Assembly: GCA_913046025.1 (NCBI GenBank)
Contig: CAJWRP010000097.1
Span: 1-7,361, forward strand
From: an uncultured Chloroflexota bacterium
GTDB taxonomy: Bacteria > Chloroflexota > Dehalococcoidia > SAR202 > UBA11138
Length of the DNA stretch: 7,361 nucleotides
Reading direction: 5' to 3'
Part shown: positions 5,852 through 7,361 of the stretch, in pieces
Position numbering within the stretch: the stretch's first letter is position 1
How the letters are laid out: every line of letters begins with the position of its first letter
Translations under genes and position numbers: made by a program
Notes under the pieces: model-generated
Told to the model about the DNA's origin: nothing
The model's database searches: none
The model's input: only the letters and a program-made list of their open reading frames with translations

Positions 5852-6982
5852 TTATGGCCGTTTTAGAGCGGTGGATGTAAAGCCCCACGTACCTCCTACG
5901 TTCTCGAGCTGGTGCCAGTTTGCCTTTGCATGAATAATTTCAGGAAGCGTTGCACCAAAGGTATCAACCCAATCACATGCCTGGAAAAGGCTCCCATTAA
6001 GGATTTGATCTTCAGTGATAACGCCTCGTTCTACAAGTAATCGGACTGCTGCCGATCCAGTCGTTGCTATACCATCATTTATATTTTTGCTTTCGCTTGC
6101 CGATTTTCCCGCCTCTGCAAGCATTAGCTGGACTCCATTGTTAGTACCTTTGAGCTGGGATTGTATCGCAAATGCAAAATACTCTGCTGTGCCTTCGGCG
6201 AACCATCGGCCGGCTTCGGATTTCGCTTCACGAATTGGATCGGTTACTGGTTCAGTTATACCACTAGGCCCGGTTTCTATTTCCTTGCAGGCTCCCTCAT
6301 ATAAAGAGACCTGCAGGGAGTGATAAAGCTCATGGAGATATATTTTTTGTACCGTATCGTCACTTTGTTTTGAATGTGCTCCTACTAAAGGTATTCGTGA
6401 TTCAAGGCAAGGTGTCGCTGCCGTAGATGCGTCGTAGCTCCCTTCGATCCAGACCCTTACCCGCTCTTTAAGGTGTGAGTTTTCGCGTGCTGGCCAAGGT
6501 TCCGTATTGCATCCGGTAGCATCAACCCATGTATCGACAGCATCAGCTATTCCGCTGAGTTCCGCTGAAGTTCTGACTTGTGTGTACTGGGAGAAAGGAG
6601 CGCCAACATCTCCGGTTGGGCCGATTTCAGTTCCTATGGACCAAATAACACCAAGAATGTCTGGGGCTGTGTAGTTTAATCTCGAAGTTGCTACTTCAGT
6701 CCAGGCTCTTATCTCATCTGTTGAAAAATTACTTTCACTCAGAATGGTTATCGTGGGTATTCTTGGTGGAATTGGAGTCGCCGTCGGCACAGCCGTAGCC
6801 GTCGGCATAGGAGTCTCGGGCAGCAGAGGTATGAGGGTTGGCGCAGGAGCCTCCGTAGCCCTACCTTGGGTCTTGATGCTGGGGGTTGCCTGAACTATGG
6901 CCTCAACCGCAGTATTCATGTCAGGGCCAGCGCAGCCTGTAAACGTCAACAGCCCGGCAACAATTATTAATAAGTGTCTCAT
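5852..6982 (-). CDS. Putative lipoprotein with HExxH metallopeptidase signature
   Basis: With the start at 6982 the protein has 376 residues. It opens with a short signal peptide (MRHLLIIVAGLLTFTGC) whose Cys17 is a likely lipidation site, although Phe at -3 is not ideal for a lipobox. A Pro/Thr-rich linker with PTATAVPTATPIPP (about 60-73) follows, a style common in exported Chloroflexota proteins. The globular part carries HELYH (H217, E218, H221) and, about 40 residues on, WFAEGTAEY with E263 as a possible third zinc ligand, the pattern of gluzincin-type metallopeptidases. It should act outside the membrane. I do not recognise a specific family, and the substrate is unknown. Upstream in-frame ATGs (6997, 7087) would put 5 or 35 residues before the signal peptide and are less likely. 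It sits alone between two tRNA remnants. A promoter abuts the start codon. Confidence 0.75.
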   Translation of the reverse strand: MRHLLIIVAGLLTFTGCAGPDMNTAVEAIVQATPSIKTQGRATEAPAPTLIPLLPETPMPTATAVPTATPIPPRIPTITILSESNFSTDEIRAWTEVATSRLNYTAPDILGVIWSIGTEIGPTGDVGAPFSQYTQVRTSAELSGIADAVDTWVDATGCNTEPWPARENSHLKERVRVWIEGSYDASTAATPCLESRIPLVGAHSKQSDDTVQKIYLHELYHSLQVSLYEGACKEIETGPSGITEPVTDPIREAKSEAGRWFAEGTAEYFAFAIQSQLKGTNNGVQLMLAEAGKSASESKNINDGIATTGSAAVRLLVERGVITEDQILNGSLFQACDWVDTFGATLPEIIHAKANWHQLENVGGTWGFTSTALKRP

Positions 6983-6988
6983 ATATAA

Positions 6989-7017
6989 ATTATCCATATT
7001 TGACCGGCAAATGGCAA
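6989..7017 (-). promoter_or_regulatory. Sigma-70-like promoter giving a leaderless mRNA for the lipoprotein gene
   Basis: On the minus strand a -35 TTGCCA (7017-7012) and a -10 GATAAT (6994-6989) are 17 bases apart, each matching five of six consensus positions. Only six bases (TTATAT) separate the -10 box from the ATG at 6982, so the predicted transcript would begin at or next to the start codon. The lack of a good Shine-Dalgarno site agrees with leaderless translation. Confidence 0.55.
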
Positions 7018-7095
7018 TGGCCAGCAGCGATATGGGACTAGGCCGTAAAGTCTCTCGAACCTTACTAACAGGCCAGAATGGGCACATGGGTTCAC

Positions 7096-7145
7096 CCTGC
7101 TTTGCAAGCAGCGGGTCAGAGGTTCGAATCCCCTCAACTCCACCA
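7096..7145 (+). tRNA. 3' half of tRNA-Ala(TGC), probable attachment-site remnant
   Basis: The anticodon arm CCTGC/TTTGCAA/GCAGC (anticodon TGC at 7103-7105; outermost pair C-C mismatched) is followed by a 5-base variable loop GGGTC. The T-arm is AGAGG/TTCGAAT/CCCCT with one A-C mismatch, then acceptor strand CAACTCC, discriminator A and encoded CCA. CCTGCTTTGCAAGCAG is the hallmark of bacterial tRNA-Ala(TGC). No D-arm or matching 5' acceptor strand (expected GGAGTTG) exists upstream, so it cannot be a working tRNA. Like the tRNA-Thr remnant on the same strand, it keeps only the part from the anticodon arm to the 3' end. Confidence 0.75.
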
Positions 7146-7155
7146 TATCTTACAA

Positions 7156-7329
7156 ATGTTCTTTGTTTATGTTCTCAATAGCGATTCCTCGAACCGCTAT
7201 TACATTGGGTCAACCCAGAACATCACTCCGCGAGGGAAGTATAAAATAATTTTATTTAGATTCTATCCCCTTTATAGATATAGAAAATATTCTTGTGCTG
7301 TTAACCAATCTATACCAGATGGAACCTAA
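7156..7329 (+). pseudogene. Truncated GIY-YIG endonuclease ORF
   Basis: The 57-codon frame begins MFFVYVLNSDSSNRYYIGSTQNI, which matches the start of the GIY-YIG nuclease domain (here VYV about 10 residues before YIG). Intact small GIY-YIG proteins of this type continue with an arginine-rich helix (usually ERRLxEHN) and a catalytic glutamate further on. Here the sequence after residue 23 (TPRGKYKIILFRF...) is unlike the family and ends at TAA 7327-7329, so the nuclease is truncated or disrupted and presumably inactive. It starts 10 bases after the CCA of the tRNA-Ala remnant, has no ribosome-binding site, and is the only plus-strand protein remnant in the window. The first 23 residues are the sole basis for the call. 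Confidence 0.6.
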
Positions 7330-7361
7330 CGACTAAGATTCCCATGGGGGATTAAGTACAT

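Noticed and set aside
6983..7087. N-terminal extension of the lipoprotein by up to 35 residues
   Set aside because: It would bury the signal peptide inside the protein, and the best promoter lies within this stretch.
7096..7145. A tmRNA 3' end, because of the CTCCACCA terminus
   Set aside because: The TTTGCAA loop in an anticodon arm with correct tRNA spacing to the T-arm fits tRNA-Ala(TGC) better than tmRNA.
1..7361. CRISPR array or other tandem repeats
   Set aside because: No regularly spaced direct repeats were seen anywhere in the window.

Overview
The window looks like Chloroflexota DNA, possibly a SAR202/Dehalococcoidia-type lineage. The clues are a lipoprotein with a Pro/Thr-rich 'PTATPxP' linker, a dense set of CoA-transferase and thiolase-superfamily genes, and moderate GC. 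This assignment is inference; there is no marker gene here. Every intact protein gene lies on the minus strand, so the operon reads from right to left.

Region 1 (1-4799) is a catabolic acyl-CoA cassette. In transcription order it holds two family III (CaiB/BaiF) CoA-transferases whose stop and start codons abut (4799-3537, 3536-2283) and a 398-base spacer. A thiolase-superfamily protein (1884-664) and a DUF35 zinc-ribbon/OB-fold protein (659-156) follow, coupled through a ribosome-binding site over the stop codon. The first 14 codons of one more gene (42-1) complete it. The thiolase-like protein lacks an obvious nucleophilic cysteine. It carries two tyrosines in YDAFT and GYTHG motifs, 50 residues apart, which recalls the steroid side-chain aldolase Ltp2 that works with a DUF35 partner (ChsH2). 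Of the two CoA-transferases, only the first keeps the expected catalytic aspartate (D184); the second has Tyr173 there. I read the cassette as CoA activation of a carboxylic acid by a probable heteromeric CoA-transferase, followed by retro-aldol or thiolytic side-chain cleavage. The substrate is unknown.

Region 2 (4800-5730) holds a non-coding stretch, the C-terminal third of an IS1380-type transposase (truncated and frameshifted), and the 3' half of a tRNA-Thr(CGT) on the plus strand.

Region 3 (5730-7361) holds a rho-independent terminator and a predicted lipoprotein with an HExxH metallopeptidase signature on the minus strand, with a promoter that predicts a leaderless mRNA. Beyond it are the 3' half of a tRNA-Ala(TGC) on the plus strand and, 10 bases later, the first part of a GIY-YIG endonuclease ORF that loses family similarity after about 23 residues.

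Both tRNA remnants begin at the anticodon arm and run intact to CCA. That is the classic footprint of tyrosine-recombinase attachment sites in tRNA genes, so the window may cover the right ends of one or two nested genomic islands. If so, the catabolic cassette would lie inside the island. No integrase is present in the window.
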